Positions 9,024-17,530 of a stretch of 35,700 nt of DNA are shown here, piece by piece. Both the position numbers and the translations under genes were made by a program. The notes beneath the pieces are model-generated. The model did no database searches and was not told where the DNA came from. It was given only the letters and a program-made list of their open reading frames with translations. Source of the stretch: Prevotella sp. UBA5379. GTDB taxonomy: Bacteria; Bacteroidota; Bacteroidia; Bacteroidales; Bacteroidaceae. The stretch spans positions 1-35,700 of the forward strand of contig DHOX01000080.1 in assembly GCA_002409785.1 (NCBI GenBank). Reading direction: 5' to 3'. Each line of letters starts with the position of its first letter. The stretch's first letter is position 1.

Positions 9024-10112
9024 TTACCATTGATATTCCCGCTCCTTACTTTCCTTGATGAAAGTAAGAAAACGCCGTACCCCTTCATCAACTGAGATAC
9101 TGGGAGCATAACCCAGAATACGGCGAGCTTTAGCAATGTCCGGACAGCGGCGCTGTGGATCATTGGTCAGGTATTCCTTCTCGTGAGAAGTAGCATAGAT
9201 CACCTTTCCGGTATAACCAAAAATGTCCCGTCCGGCAGTGACATAGATCTCCGCCAGTTGGGAAATGCGAATTTCCGGCTGATCCATCCCTATATTAAAA
9301 TAGTCATAAGTTCCATGTAATAGCACCTTCAGATAGCCACATACCGCATCAGCGATATAGCAGAAAGTACGTGTTGGAGATCCGTTGGAAAGAATCTCAA
9401 TATTCCTGTTCTCTTTAATGTCAAGGGCAAAATCAGCGGGTACGCGCTTGTCGTTAATCTTCATCCCCGGGCCATAATTATTGAAGGGCCTTACCACATC
9501 AACAGGCATATTGTAACGTTGTGCAAACAGCATGCACATTGTCTCACCAAAACGTTTCGATTCATCATAGCAAGAACGAGGTCCCGTAGCACACACATAG
9601 CCATAATAGTCCTCAGAGGTAGGAACATGAGCAGCATCAGGATTACCATAAAGCTCACTGGATGAATAAAACAGGAAACCTTTGATCGGCTTATCCTTAT
9701 AGAAGTCAAGAAGTGACCGAAGTCCCCAGACATTCGCGTCAAGGGTCTCAATCGGATATTTCCGATAAAAGACAGGAGAAGCTATTGAGGCCATGTGAAT
9801 GATAAAGTCCGCCTGTTCCGCACCGTCAATATCTTCTATCTTATCTTTGATAATATCAAACTTACGAACATCAAACAAAGGGTTTTTCTTCAGATGATCA
9901 ATCCAATCAGGATAGCCCAGCATGAAATTATCCAGTCCGATTACCCGTTTCAGTCCCAAAGTTTCAGCCTTAGCCTGAAAGAAATTCATATAATAATAGC
10001 CCAGGAATCCAGCACAACCCGTAATCAGAATGGTAGCGCCATTCAACTTTTCTTTTTCCTGAGTGGACAGACCATTCAAAGTATGGTCAAAATCTTTTTC
10101 CAATATCGTCAT
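9024..10112 (-). CDS. Extended SDR, UDP-glucuronate decarboxylase (UXS)-like
   Basis: The 362-residue protein is an extended short-chain dehydrogenase: TGCAGFLG at 31-38 binds NAD+, SSSE at 150-153 contains the active-site serine, and Y182-x3-K186 (SCYDESKR) is the catalytic pair. The segments ASPVFYRKYPIETLDANVWG, CATGPRSCYDESKRFGE and RTFCYIADAV resemble UDP-glucuronate decarboxylases more than dTDP-glucose dehydratases. It has about 25 extra residues at the N-terminus. It sits directly before ugd, whose product UDP-glucuronate would be its substrate, giving UDP-xylose or a 4-keto pentose. An alternative is a dTDP- or CDP-hexose dehydratase serving the nearby cytidylyltransferase. Confidence 0.82.
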   Translation of the reverse strand: MTILEKDFDHTLNGLSTQEKEKLNGATILITGCAGFLGYYYMNFFQAKAETLGLKRVIGLDNFMLGYPDWIDHLKKNPLFDVRKFDIIKDKIEDIDGAEQADFIIHMASIASPVFYRKYPIETLDANVWGLRSLLDFYKDKPIKGFLFYSSSELYGNPDAAHVPTSEDYYGYVCATGPRSCYDESKRFGETMCMLFAQRYNMPVDVVRPFNNYGPGMKINDKRVPADFALDIKENRNIEILSNGSPTRTFCYIADAVCGYLKVLLHGTYDYFNIGMDQPEIRISQLAEIYVTAGRDIFGYTGKVIYATSHEKEYLTNDPQRRCPDIAKARRILGYAPSISVDEGVRRFLTFIKESKEREYQW

Positions 10113-10148
10113 TAGCGTAAGTTTTTATAAATCAAATGGATTAAAGGA

Positions 10149-10967
10149 TCAATATTTACCCGTATATTCCCGATAAGGCTTATTCAGATCAAGATAAAAG
10201 AAATTATGCTGACGCTGATGCTCACCATCAGGGATTTTCATATAATCACCATAGATTTGAGTAAGATATTCATCATACCGCTTAATGCCCTGCAATTTTC
10301 TCCCCTCAAAGAGATAAGGACCATAGACGCCATTGATCTCTTTCTTCATCACCCCACGTAGTCCATCCGTATAATCTGCTGCCAGCGTGCATTGATGATA
10401 ATCATATTTAGTCAGCAGATGACGGATCCTCTTCTGTAATCCCTCCATGGTAAACAGGCGGCGGATCAGCAAAGGTATCCAACTGCTCAAGCCATGGCCA
10501 TGCTTATACGGATCCCGATGAACCAGATACAGAGCCTGCTTGTAAAATTCATAACGGGCATACTGACAGTGACGGGCAAGCCTGTTGCTGGGTACGGCAT
10601 CCAAAGGAAAGACATCTACATAGACCCCGCCCAGGTACCTGAAATAGGGGCGTTCGATAAGCGTTGTCTCAGCATCCTGAATCTTACCGAAAGGCAAAGG
10701 ATAATCAGGATCATTCTCAGCACACACAAATTCATACTGCTCAGGAAGCCATTCCTTGGAGTGCAGGATAAACTGTTCATAGTCCGGCCGAGGCATGAGC
10801 ACATCCATATCATCATCCCACGGGATAAAGCCATGATGGCGTACAGCTCCAATAAGAGAACCTGCAAACATCCCATAATGCAATCCATGTTCCGACAAAG
10901 TCTTGTCCAAAACGGTAATAATATCAAGCATGCGCATCTGCAGAGGCCTTATTTCATAGTTTGCCAT
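10149..10967 (-). CDS. LicD family phosphotransferase
   Basis: LicD proteins transfer phosphocholine or other phospho-alditol groups from CDP-activated donors onto surface glycans. The 272-residue protein carries the signature at residues 36-55: GSLIGAVRHHGFIPWDDDMD, with the D-D-D-x-D metal site of the nucleotidyltransferase fold. It lies 9 bases after a CTP-dependent sugar nucleotidyltransferase gene and 36 bases before the SDR, inside a compact operon. No licA/licC genes for choline activation are seen, so the transferred group is unknown. A CDP-linked donor fits the family and the neighbour, but this is inference. Confidence 0.88.
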   Translation of the reverse strand: MANYEIRPLQMRMLDIITVLDKTLSEHGLHYGMFAGSLIGAVRHHGFIPWDDDMDVLMPRPDYEQFILHSKEWLPEQYEFVCAENDPDYPLPFGKIQDAETTLIERPYFRYLGGVYVDVFPLDAVPSNRLARHCQYARYEFYKQALYLVHRDPYKHGHGLSSWIPLLIRRLFTMEGLQKRIRHLLTKYDYHQCTLAADYTDGLRGVMKKEINGVYGPYLFEGRKLQGIKRYDEYLTQIYGDYMKIPDGEHQRQHNFFYLDLNKPYREYTGKY

Positions 10968-10976
10968 ATTAATATT

Positions 10977-11762
10977 CTATTTTTCAGAAGAATAAGGTTG
11001 TGTCCAGGGAGTATGCCCTTCATCCCATAAATGATTCAGATAATCCCGGTCACGGACAGTATCCATACATTGCCAGAATCCCTCATGCTTATACACGGCC
11101 AATTCACCCTCTCTGGCCACAGATTTAAGAGGTTCTCCTTCAAAAACGGTAGAATCGTCCTGTATATAATTGAAGATCCTCGGACTCAGCACAAAATAGC
11201 CCCCATTAATCCAACCCTGATTCACCTGAGGCTTCTCCTTAAAGCTATGAGCAATATTGTTCTCGTCAATCGAAAGCTCTCCAAACCGTGCTGTAGGGTG
11301 CACAGCTGTGACCATAGCCAGTTTTCCTGATTGATGATACCGGTCCACGAGTTCCCGAATATTAACATTAGACACTGCATCACCGTATGTAAGCATGAAG
11401 TTTTCGTTCCCTATCAGATCTTTCAGACGGAGAATTCGGCCACCCGTCATTGATCTCTCACCCGTATCCACGAGAGACACTTTCCAGTCCAACGGTCTTT
11501 CTTTGATATAAGAGATATGATTTCCATTTAAATCAATCGTAAAATCATTACTTAAGGTATAATATTGAAGGAAATAATTTTTGATCACATCCCCCTTATA
11601 ACCTAATGCAATAATGAAATCCTTATAGCCATAGGTCGAATAATGCTTCATGATATGCCAGAGAATAGGCTTCCCTCCTATCTCCACCATCGGTTTGGGA
11701 ATCAACTTCGTGTATTCCGACAAACGAGTTCCGAATCCTCCTGCTAAGATCACAACTTTCAT
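10977..11762 (-). CDS. rfbF: Glucose-1-phosphate cytidylyltransferase (RfbF-like)
   Basis: Predicted to form CDP-glucose from CTP and glucose-1-phosphate. The 261-residue length matches the family (about 257). AGGFGTRL at 7-14 is the nucleotide-binding signature, PKPMVEIGGKPILWHIMKHY at 22-41 is close to RfbF, and TYGDAVSNVNI and GWINGGYFVLSPRIF are further family blocks. A plain glucose-1-phosphate uridylyl- or thymidylyltransferase is less likely. The usual next enzyme, CDP-glucose 4,6-dehydratase (RfbG), is not seen in the window. The following gene is LicD, 9 bases away, which suggests that the CDP product may be used there or elsewhere. Confidence 0.85.
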   Translation of the reverse strand: MKVVILAGGFGTRLSEYTKLIPKPMVEIGGKPILWHIMKHYSTYGYKDFIIALGYKGDVIKNYFLQYYTLSNDFTIDLNGNHISYIKERPLDWKVSLVDTGERSMTGGRILRLKDLIGNENFMLTYGDAVSNVNIRELVDRYHQSGKLAMVTAVHPTARFGELSIDENNIAHSFKEKPQVNQGWINGGYFVLSPRIFNYIQDDSTVFEGEPLKSVAREGELAVYKHEGFWQCMDTVRDRDYLNHLWDEGHTPWTQPYSSEK

Positions 11763-11847
11763 GGATAAGATGATTTTATTTGATAATATTCATTTTAACT
11801 TTCATATTCTCTGATTCCATCTCTTACAGGTAAAGCCGTTATTGTCT

Positions 11848-12957
11848 TTATGACAGTTGATTGATAATAGAGCAGATCAATTCAACATCAGCATCACTCA
11901 ACTCTGGATGCATTGGAAGAGAAATGATTTTAGAATAGACCTCTTCCGTCACCGGCAACGAATAATCCGTTTTAAAATAAGTCAAAAGATGATTTGGACG
12001 ATATTGAATACCATACTGAATATCATGTTCCGAAAGTTGTCTGATCAGTTCGTCGCGCTTTCCATTCAGGATCAGGACCGGAAAGATATGCGGTACGATC
12101 TCATCGTAATTCATGGGAATAAGGCGGACATCTTCATTATGACAAAGCAGACGGGTATAAAGTTTGGCAACATGCTGCCTTCTAGGCGCAAACTCCTTTT
12201 CAAAGCGCGAGAGTTGCACACGGCCGATAGCAGCAAATATATTACTCATGTGATAACGATACCCCTGTGCGACGACATCAAAGACATAGCTGCGCTGTCC
12301 CTTATAACGTTTTTCAGAATCTTTCATGACTCCCAGCAGACGAGCATCACTCACTGCATCAATGACCTTTGGATCTGCCGTAAAGACAGCCCCTCCTTCT
12401 CCTGACGTGATATTCTTGATGCCATCAAAACTAAAACAAACGATATCACCTGTCGAACCGGTCAATTGTCCATTATGACGACAGCCGAAGGCGTGCGCTG
12501 CATCCTCTATCAGACGGAGATGATGCTTGCGGGCAAACTCCCGGTACTCATCCATAGAAGTCAGATTACTGGCAAAATAAACGGGTAACAGTACTTTTGT
12601 CCGAGGAGTAATCCGGTGTTCTGCATCGTTCAGATCCAGCAAAAGGGATTCAGAATCAATATCACAACTTACCGGTTTACATCCTGCAGCTGTGATCGCC
12701 TGATAGGTAGCAACAAAGGTAAAGGAAGGCACCAGCACTTCGTCCCCAGGGTTTGTGACCGCCTGGATGGCGAGATGCAATGCAGCCGTGCCACTATTCA
12801 CACAGATACATTTCATGCCTCCGCCAATATAATTTTCCAGATCTTTCTCGAAGAGTCCTACAACTTCACCCATGCCCAGATAACCAATATCATTGATGAC
12901 ATGAGCTACAGCAGCAGATTCTGCTTTTCCGACAACCGACTTTGATAATCTTATCAT
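11848..12957 (-). CDS. DegT/DnrJ/EryC1/StrS family sugar aminotransferase
   Basis: A PLP-dependent enzyme predicted to convert a 4-keto (or 3-keto) nucleotide sugar to an amino sugar. The 369-residue protein has SGTAALHLA at 55-63, EDAAHAFG at 151-158 (the Asp contacts the PLP ring nitrogen), and the PLP lysine K181 in SFDGIKNITSGEGG. The presence of lysine, not histidine, argues against an RfbH-type dehydrase and for an aminotransferase. Length is normal for the family (WecE, ArnB, PglE-like). It is the first gene of the six-gene minus-strand operon; the next gene starts 85 bp later. A UXS-like SDR three genes downstream could supply a 4-keto substrate. Confidence 0.9.
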   Translation of the reverse strand: MIRLSKSVVGKAESAAVAHVINDIGYLGMGEVVGLFEKDLENYIGGGMKCICVNSGTAALHLAIQAVTNPGDEVLVPSFTFVATYQAITAAGCKPVSCDIDSESLLLDLNDAEHRITPRTKVLLPVYFASNLTSMDEYREFARKHHLRLIEDAAHAFGCRHNGQLTGSTGDIVCFSFDGIKNITSGEGGAVFTADPKVIDAVSDARLLGVMKDSEKRYKGQRSYVFDVVAQGYRYHMSNIFAAIGRVQLSRFEKEFAPRRQHVAKLYTRLLCHNEDVRLIPMNYDEIVPHIFPVLILNGKRDELIRQLSEHDIQYGIQYRPNHLLTYFKTDYSLPVTEEVYSKIISLPMHPELSDADVELICSIINQLS

Positions 12958-13026
12958 TTCAATATTTACTTATATCTTTTACACCTTCTTCGCAGAGGAT
13001 ACCATCATGTCTTCATTTTACTGATG

Positions 13027-13034
13027 CAAACTTA
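13027..13034 (-). promoter_or_regulatory. Candidate -7 element of the nucleotide-sugar operon
   Basis: TAAGTTTG on the minus strand (complement of 13027-13034) matches TAnnTTTG exactly. I do not find a good TTTG at the expected -33 distance. The first gene starts about 65 bases downstream, at 12957. Confidence 0.4.
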
Positions 13035-13140
13035 CTTAAAATTATTAAGATAAAGACCGGATAGCATGAAAAAAAACAATTCAACAAGACTTTCCAATTC
13101 TAAAGGTTCTTTTTTATAGATTTCTCCAAATGTAAGATTC

Positions 13141-13164
13141 AAAAATCAGTCTTTAAAGAAAGAC
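13141..13164 (-). terminator. Probable terminator of the galactofuranosyltransferase-like gene
   Basis: On the minus strand a 6-bp stem (13159-13164 with 13049+100, that is 13149-13154) with a 4-nt loop is followed by TGATTTTT. It lies about 43 bases after the stop of the gene ending at 13207. The stem is short and AT-rich, so strength is uncertain. Confidence 0.5.
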
Positions 13165-13206
13165 CATTATCTATATTTCTCCGCAAGAACTACCCTTCTC
13201 TAAAGA

Positions 13207-14244
13207 CTAAAGGGTTAAGACACCATCCAGCGCCGTTCTCAAATAATCCCCCTTCCGAAGTCTCTCACTAATGCGGTATACATTCCTGCGCATCTGAAAC
13301 ATCTTCTGTGAAGACAACTCAGAAAGGAGCTCATTCAACTCAGACAGGTGATCGATGCAAATACCTATTTTCTCCTTCTCTACAATGGGCGCCACAGCCG
13401 CTTTCCTCCAGACAATGATGGGCAATCCTGCCCGAAGATAAAATGATACTTTATGAGGACTGTTCCAACGAAGGTACTCCCCAAAAGAACCGCTACACGT
13501 ATTTAAACTATCACCATCCCAGACAAGTCCGAAATCTCCCCTTACATGGCTTATGAAATCTTCAGAATCCATAAAACCATTAATATGCAAATGGCCAGAA
13601 CTTTTCAACCCAGGAAGGCCTTCCTTGTTACCATAGATCTGAAGCTGGTAGTTTTTGATCTCAGGCTGTATCTTAAGAAGAAAACTGTTTTTGCGCATGG
13701 CCAGACTACCGGCATAGACAAGGGTAAAGGCTTTCGGGTCTACATCGGTCACTTCCGGAGGAGCAGAGGAAGCCTTACTACGATAGTCAAAGAGTCCCAA
13801 TGCCCTTAATGGATGCTTGTATCCATGATCACGAAGCCAGGAAGCCATTGCTTCGTTAGATGCAATAACATAGTCACTGTGCATGAGACGATGTATCTCC
13901 TGATTTACCGTCAACTTCTTACGCCTCATACTGCCCAGGTCATGGATCACGGTCACGACTTTTACTCCATGCGAATGAGCAAGATTACAAATAAAGGAAA
14001 AATATTTTTTTACTGGATACTGAAGTACCAGGACATCATCTGATCTCATCGTTACCATTAATTTGACAATGCCCAATAAGTCCAAAAAAAAAGTAATAAT
14101 CATACTTCGATAATAAGTAGAAGGCAGCCCAAGGTTATGAGCCCCCATCTCACGCAGTGTTATTTCATTGTCAGTCTTCGCCTTACTTCCAGAACTCGTA
14201 ACACCTCTATAATTGCGGGATATATAACAAAGCCTATTTAGCAT
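13207..14244 (-). CDS. GT-B glycosyltransferase, galactofuranosyltransferase-like
   Basis: The 345-residue protein resembles beta-1,6-galactofuranosyltransferase-type enzymes of capsule and O-antigen loci. Recognisable blocks are VVTVIHDLGSMRRK at about 96-109, YVIASNEAMASWL at 125-137, LVYAGSLAMRKN at 175-186, LQIYGNKEG at 201-209, and GLVWDGDSLNTCSGSFGEYL at 239-258, with a following SPHKVSFYLRAGLPIIVW segment. It is separated from the operons on both sides and ends at its own hairpin. No UDP-galactopyranose mutase (Glf) gene is seen in this window, so the furanosyl donor is unproven. Initiation at 14244 (ATG) gives an N-terminus (MLNRLCYISRNYRG) typical of the family. Confidence 0.82.
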   Translation of the reverse strand: MLNRLCYISRNYRGVTSSGSKAKTDNEITLREMGAHNLGLPSTYYRSMIITFFLDLLGIVKLMVTMRSDDVLVLQYPVKKYFSFICNLAHSHGVKVVTVIHDLGSMRRKKLTVNQEIHRLMHSDYVIASNEAMASWLRDHGYKHPLRALGLFDYRSKASSAPPEVTDVDPKAFTLVYAGSLAMRKNSFLLKIQPEIKNYQLQIYGNKEGLPGLKSSGHLHINGFMDSEDFISHVRGDFGLVWDGDSLNTCSGSFGEYLRWNSPHKVSFYLRAGLPIIVWRKAAVAPIVEKEKIGICIDHLSELNELLSELSSQKMFQMRRNVYRISERLRKGDYLRTALDGVLTL

Positions 14245-14282
14245 AATTACGGATTACCTTTTAAAATTTAAATGACAGATCA

Positions 14283-14517
14283 TTAATATCTTGTTCCCAA
14301 ATAAAGTCTTTTTAATTCTTTTAACATTTCATGGCCATCATTATATTCTCCTGTACCGATTTTCCATTCGCAACATTCAGATCTGAACTTGCCACTTGAT
14401 AAAGCCAGATCTCCATCAACTCTCTAAATTCATCACACAACAGATACGAAACAGATTATCAACTCTTATTGAAATCAGAAAGTTTTCACCTGAATCATCA
14501 GGAACCTGCTTTTCCAT
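14283..14517 (-). pseudogene. Short or broken coding region upstream of the galactofuranosyltransferase-like gene
   Basis: The 387-bp gap 14245-14631 is not empty. On the minus strand an ATG at 14517 opens 33 codons ending at 14416, about 30 bases after a -7 box. A second frame (14423-14283) reads 46 codons, including FRSECCEWKIGTGEYNDGHE and ending in LKELKRLYLGTRY. A third frame (14455-14321) has 44 open codons. One frameshift near 14420 would join the first two into a protein of about 80 residues. This could be a decayed gene, two small ORFs or a leader. I recognise no family, and the amino-acid pattern is my only evidence of coding. Confidence 0.25.
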
Positions 14518-14546
14518 GAAAATACCATCTGACCATCTGAATACCG

Positions 14547-14554
14547 CAAAGATA
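14547..14554 (-). promoter_or_regulatory. Candidate -7 element in the gap after the lipid A/core operon
   Basis: TATCTTTG on the minus strand matches TAnnTTTG. ATTG occurs 22 bp upstream as a partial -33. It is about 30 bases before a short ORF (14517) but about 300 bases before the next full gene (14244), so either the short ORF is expressed or the mRNA has a long leader. Confidence 0.4.
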
Positions 14555-14631
14555 TAAAAAAATACTCAAACAATCGCAATAAGACCAATATAATTTTTCA
14601 GATATTCCACGTCAGTATTTCTTCATAACGC

Positions 14632-15390
14632 TCATATCTCCAGCTGAAAGGGGATTTCATGCCTCTTTCCATATTCTTTCCAGAATTGTGCCCGGGCAGA
14701 CATGACAACAGATAAGGCCCATTTTTCATCAATATGCCGTTCACAGGCATATTCACGAACCAATATTTCAATAAAGAGCTTAGGACCCCAAAGTTTCTTC
14801 AAGTTCAACAGTCCTTTCCTGGCACTCACCCTTCCAAAATACATCCGGTTAATATCAACAACACAAAAGTGATAACCCTGGTTATCCTCTTTCCACAGAA
14901 TATTCCCCGGGGTAAAATCTTTGTGCAGAACCCCTCTCAAGTGCATCTGCGCTGCAAAATGTGCTACCTGTTTAGCTAACTCCTCATAAGTACCCCTTTC
15001 CGCATTTCCAACTTCATAAAGAGTATGCTCATAATCACACTGGACGCTCAAGAAGTAGGTATAGCCCAGCAATCCGGCAGGATTGCGATACTCTATATAA
15101 GCTATCGGTTCAGGCGTTTCTATATTCCTGTCCAGGAGAATAGCAGGATACTCGTATGCACGCAGTCCCTTAGGTTTACGGATGCCATAAGAGTAAACAT
15201 ACCGGTTGATCGAAGAAGGAATATGATAGCGTTTCACGTTTACCTTTAATCCATTCATATCAAAGACCTTAATCAGGTTCCGTTTACGATGGATCGTCTC
15301 ACCCTCATTCTCGAAAACGGAAAGGAGATGAATGATCATTGGTTTCAGTGCTGCATATTTAGGATTAACTAAAAATTTCGTAATTCTCAT
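14632..15390 (-). CDS. Lipopolysaccharide core kinase-like protein (WaaP/Kdo kinase family)
   Basis: A small protein-kinase-fold enzyme predicted to phosphorylate a sugar of the LPS inner core. From the ATG at 15390 it has 252 residues; a TTG five codons upstream is a weaker start. Numbered from that TTG, K58 in VNVKRY is the ATP-binding lysine, H161-K-D163 in LHKDFTPGNILW is the catalytic loop with N168, and D184 in VVDINRM is the metal-binding Asp. This pattern matches the WaaP/KdkA/InaA group. It is the last gene of the msbA-lpxL-GT9-kinase operon, 62 bp after the GT9, which supports a role in core phosphorylation. The exact acceptor is not known. Confidence 0.83.
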   Translation of the reverse strand: MRITKFLVNPKYAALKPMIIHLLSVFENEGETIHRKRNLIKVFDMNGLKVNVKRYHIPSSINRYVYSYGIRKPKGLRAYEYPAILLDRNIETPEPIAYIEYRNPAGLLGYTYFLSVQCDYEHTLYEVGNAERGTYEELAKQVAHFAAQMHLRGVLHKDFTPGNILWKEDNQGYHFCVVDINRMYFGRVSARKGLLNLKKLWGPKLFIEILVREYACERHIDEKWALSVVMSARAQFWKEYGKRHEIPFQLEI

Positions 15391-15452
15391 TTTACATATA
15401 ATCAAGGTTCACATCCTCTACCCAAAAAGGGGTTACGATTCTCTTCAAACCC

Positions 15453-16490
15453 TTAAAGAATATGGTATTTATTGATAAATTCTAAAAAACGTTCCCATAC
15501 GGTCTCTTTTTTGATTAAAGCATATTGCCGGTCAAGTGGTATTTTTGCAAGTTCATTCTCGGAAGCAACATCCTCCACACTGATCCCTTCAGCCGGTATA
15601 TTATTCTTGGGCAGCCACATTCTCTTGCTGTTCTGAGGAGCCATAATCACAAAAGAAGGTTTACCCTGTGAATGCACGATATGCCGTGCTCCACCCTCGT
15701 TTCCAAAATATAAGGTGATCCATGAAGACAATGCGACCAACTGCCGTGGAGTACTTGCCCGGATATTAATAAAAATATGGGGATCCCTATCTAACAATTC
15801 ATAAATCTGACGTGACTCCCACTCTTCCTTACCGGGAGCATAATTAAAGATAATCTGGACCTGTGGATAAACCTGGATCAGATTTCTGACAATATAGGCC
15901 ATCCCTTCAGGCGACCAGGTCTTATTCTGAAGTTTTGAGGTCACTCCCATGAGAACAACCGGTCTGGAGAAATGAATCTTCATACGAAGCATATAATTCC
16001 GGAAATCATCCTTCTCTTTAACCGTAACAGGAAGGGCAAAACTTTGATCCCAAACCGTATAATTCAAAGGAGACAGCAGCATCAGATCATGATCGATTGT
16101 ACATTCGTTCTTTCTGGCTCTGTCAAAAAGATAATTAAAAGCACAATGCGTATACCATTTTCTCAGTCCGATACGATATTTAGTCGAAGGAGAAAAAACT
16201 GTGAAGAACATACTCTTGACCGTTGATCTCATATCAATGATAACATCATAATGATTCTGATGGACGACCTGCCATACTTTCTCCAGATAACGCCAGAAAG
16301 TATAATTTTCCGATTCAGAAAAGGTGATGAGATGATCGATAGCGGGATGGTCCTTAAAGAGTGGGGCCAATCGTTCATTCAGGACGTAAGTAGTATCCGC
16401 TCCAGGATCATTACGCTTGATCGTATTGAAAAGACATGTTGCAAGAATAGCATCCCCCATCTGTCGAAACCGTATAACAAGTATCTTCAT
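15453..16490 (-). CDS. Family 9 glycosyltransferase (heptosyltransferase-like)
   Basis: GT9 enzymes add heptose or similar sugars to the LPS core at the inner membrane. The 345-residue protein begins with MKILVIRFRQMGDAILATCL, the family's N-terminal D-[AS]-x-x motif. The C-terminal domain has MGVTSKLQNKTWSPEGMA at about 181-198 and GNEGGARHI at 263-271 in place of the usual D-S-G-x-x-H. The replacement of D by N-E may mean a different donor. It is third in the lipid A/core operon, 25 bp after the acyltransferase gene. It is distant in sequence from the second GT9 at 34152-35213. Confidence 0.87.
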   Translation of the reverse strand: MKILVIRFRQMGDAILATCLFNTIKRNDPGADTTYVLNERLAPLFKDHPAIDHLITFSESENYTFWRYLEKVWQVVHQNHYDVIIDMRSTVKSMFFTVFSPSTKYRIGLRKWYTHCAFNYLFDRARKNECTIDHDLMLLSPLNYTVWDQSFALPVTVKEKDDFRNYMLRMKIHFSRPVVLMGVTSKLQNKTWSPEGMAYIVRNLIQVYPQVQIIFNYAPGKEEWESRQIYELLDRDPHIFINIRASTPRQLVALSSWITLYFGNEGGARHIVHSQGKPSFVIMAPQNSKRMWLPKNNIPAEGISVEDVASENELAKIPLDRQYALIKKETVWERFLEFINKYHIL

Positions 16491-16515
16491 GATATTACTT
16501 TTTTATTCAATACAC

Positions 16516-17454
16516 CTAACTGTCAAAGTCTGATTTCTCAAGCACTTTTCCGTTCACCACTTCAAACCTGCGATTAAATTCATTATGAGACCGCTTCCAC
16601 CGGTTATGGCTCCACAGATAATATCGGGGATCCTTACGGATCGTATTCTCCAAAAGGGCAAAGAACCTGCAGGTAATCTCATGCTCAGGAAGACTATTGG
16701 GATCTTTTGTAATCAATTTGAAAGTAGCAGTATAATATCCCCGTCTTGGCCGGCTCATCTCCACATAAAAAACGGCATCATTCACCTTTCTCATAATACG
16801 TTCTGCCCCGGTAAAGACACCGGTATCATGATGCATGAAATTCAGCCACAGATGAATATTTTCCCATTTGGGAGCCTGATCAGAAATATATCCAAAAAGG
16901 CTCATCAAACCCTTCTGGTGATACTCCACAAGTTTGCGGAGAATATGCTGCTTGGAAATAACCACACCATTACGGCAAGAAGAGCGAATTCTCTTGAAAA
17001 GTTCATTAAAAGGTCTGTTAGCCAGTGGGTGATAGATGAGCCCCATTACACGGTTATCAGGGAAGTAAAGCCCCATACAGGAGAGCCATTCCCAGTTACA
17101 GTAATGTCCCAGCACTGCCGCTACATTCTGTCCATTTTCAAAGCAATCCTCAACTTCCTCCACATTATTAACCTTAAAATGTTTTTTCAGATGCTCTTCA
17201 CTAATACTCAGAAGTTTGACGGCCTCAAAAAAATAATCACAAAACCAATGATAAAATCCCTTTTCTATTTGAAGTATTTCTGTCTCAGACTTCTCAGGGA
17301 AAGAAGTGACCAGATTCTTCCGCACAATTTTCCTGCGGTATCTCAGCAGATCATATACGATAAGATATTCGATGTCAGAGAGAACGTACAGCACCCGGAA
17401 AGGGAGTAGTGAAACCAGGTAAAAAAAGCCATATACGATCTTCGTCATTATCAT
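16516..17454 (-). CDS. LpxL/HtrB-family lipid A acyltransferase-like protein
   Basis: A membrane-bound acyltransferase predicted to add a secondary acyl chain to lipid A from acyl-ACP. The start at 17454 (MIMTKIVYGFFYLVSLLPFR) or at the next ATG, 17448, puts a membrane anchor at the N-terminus as in the family and gives about 310 residues, a normal length. The frame stays open to a GTG at 17523, but that adds a charged 23-residue leader unlike homologs. The catalytic HX4E motif is in LGHYCNWEWL (about residues 117-122 from 17454). It lies between the msbA-type exporter and a GT9 in one operon. Acyl chain and position of transfer are unknown. Confidence 0.87.
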   Translation of the reverse strand: MIMTKIVYGFFYLVSLLPFRVLYVLSDIEYLIVYDLLRYRRKIVRKNLVTSFPEKSETEILQIEKGFYHWFCDYFFEAVKLLSISEEHLKKHFKVNNVEEVEDCFENGQNVAAVLGHYCNWEWLSCMGLYFPDNRVMGLIYHPLANRPFNELFKRIRSSCRNGVVISKQHILRKLVEYHQKGLMSLFGYISDQAPKWENIHLWLNFMHHDTGVFTGAERIMRKVNDAVFYVEMSRPRRGYYTATFKLITKDPNSLPEHEITCRFFALLENTIRKDPRYYLWSHNRWKRSHNEFNRRFEVVNGKVLEKSDFDS

Positions 17455-17530
17455 ATCTTGTTCTTTTTTGTTTTTCTTCTTTAATCTTTCCGTATCATTG
17501 GCATTGTATGAAAAGACAACCACTTAATTA

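Noticed and set aside
16585..17409. 274-codon plus-strand reading frame opposite the acyltransferase gene
   Set aside because: The minus-strand frame carries the HX4E motif and membrane anchor; this one reads as a chance antisense frame.
17455..17523. GTG start for the LpxL-like gene
   Set aside because: It adds a charged, lysine-rich leader ahead of the membrane anchor; the family starts at the anchor.
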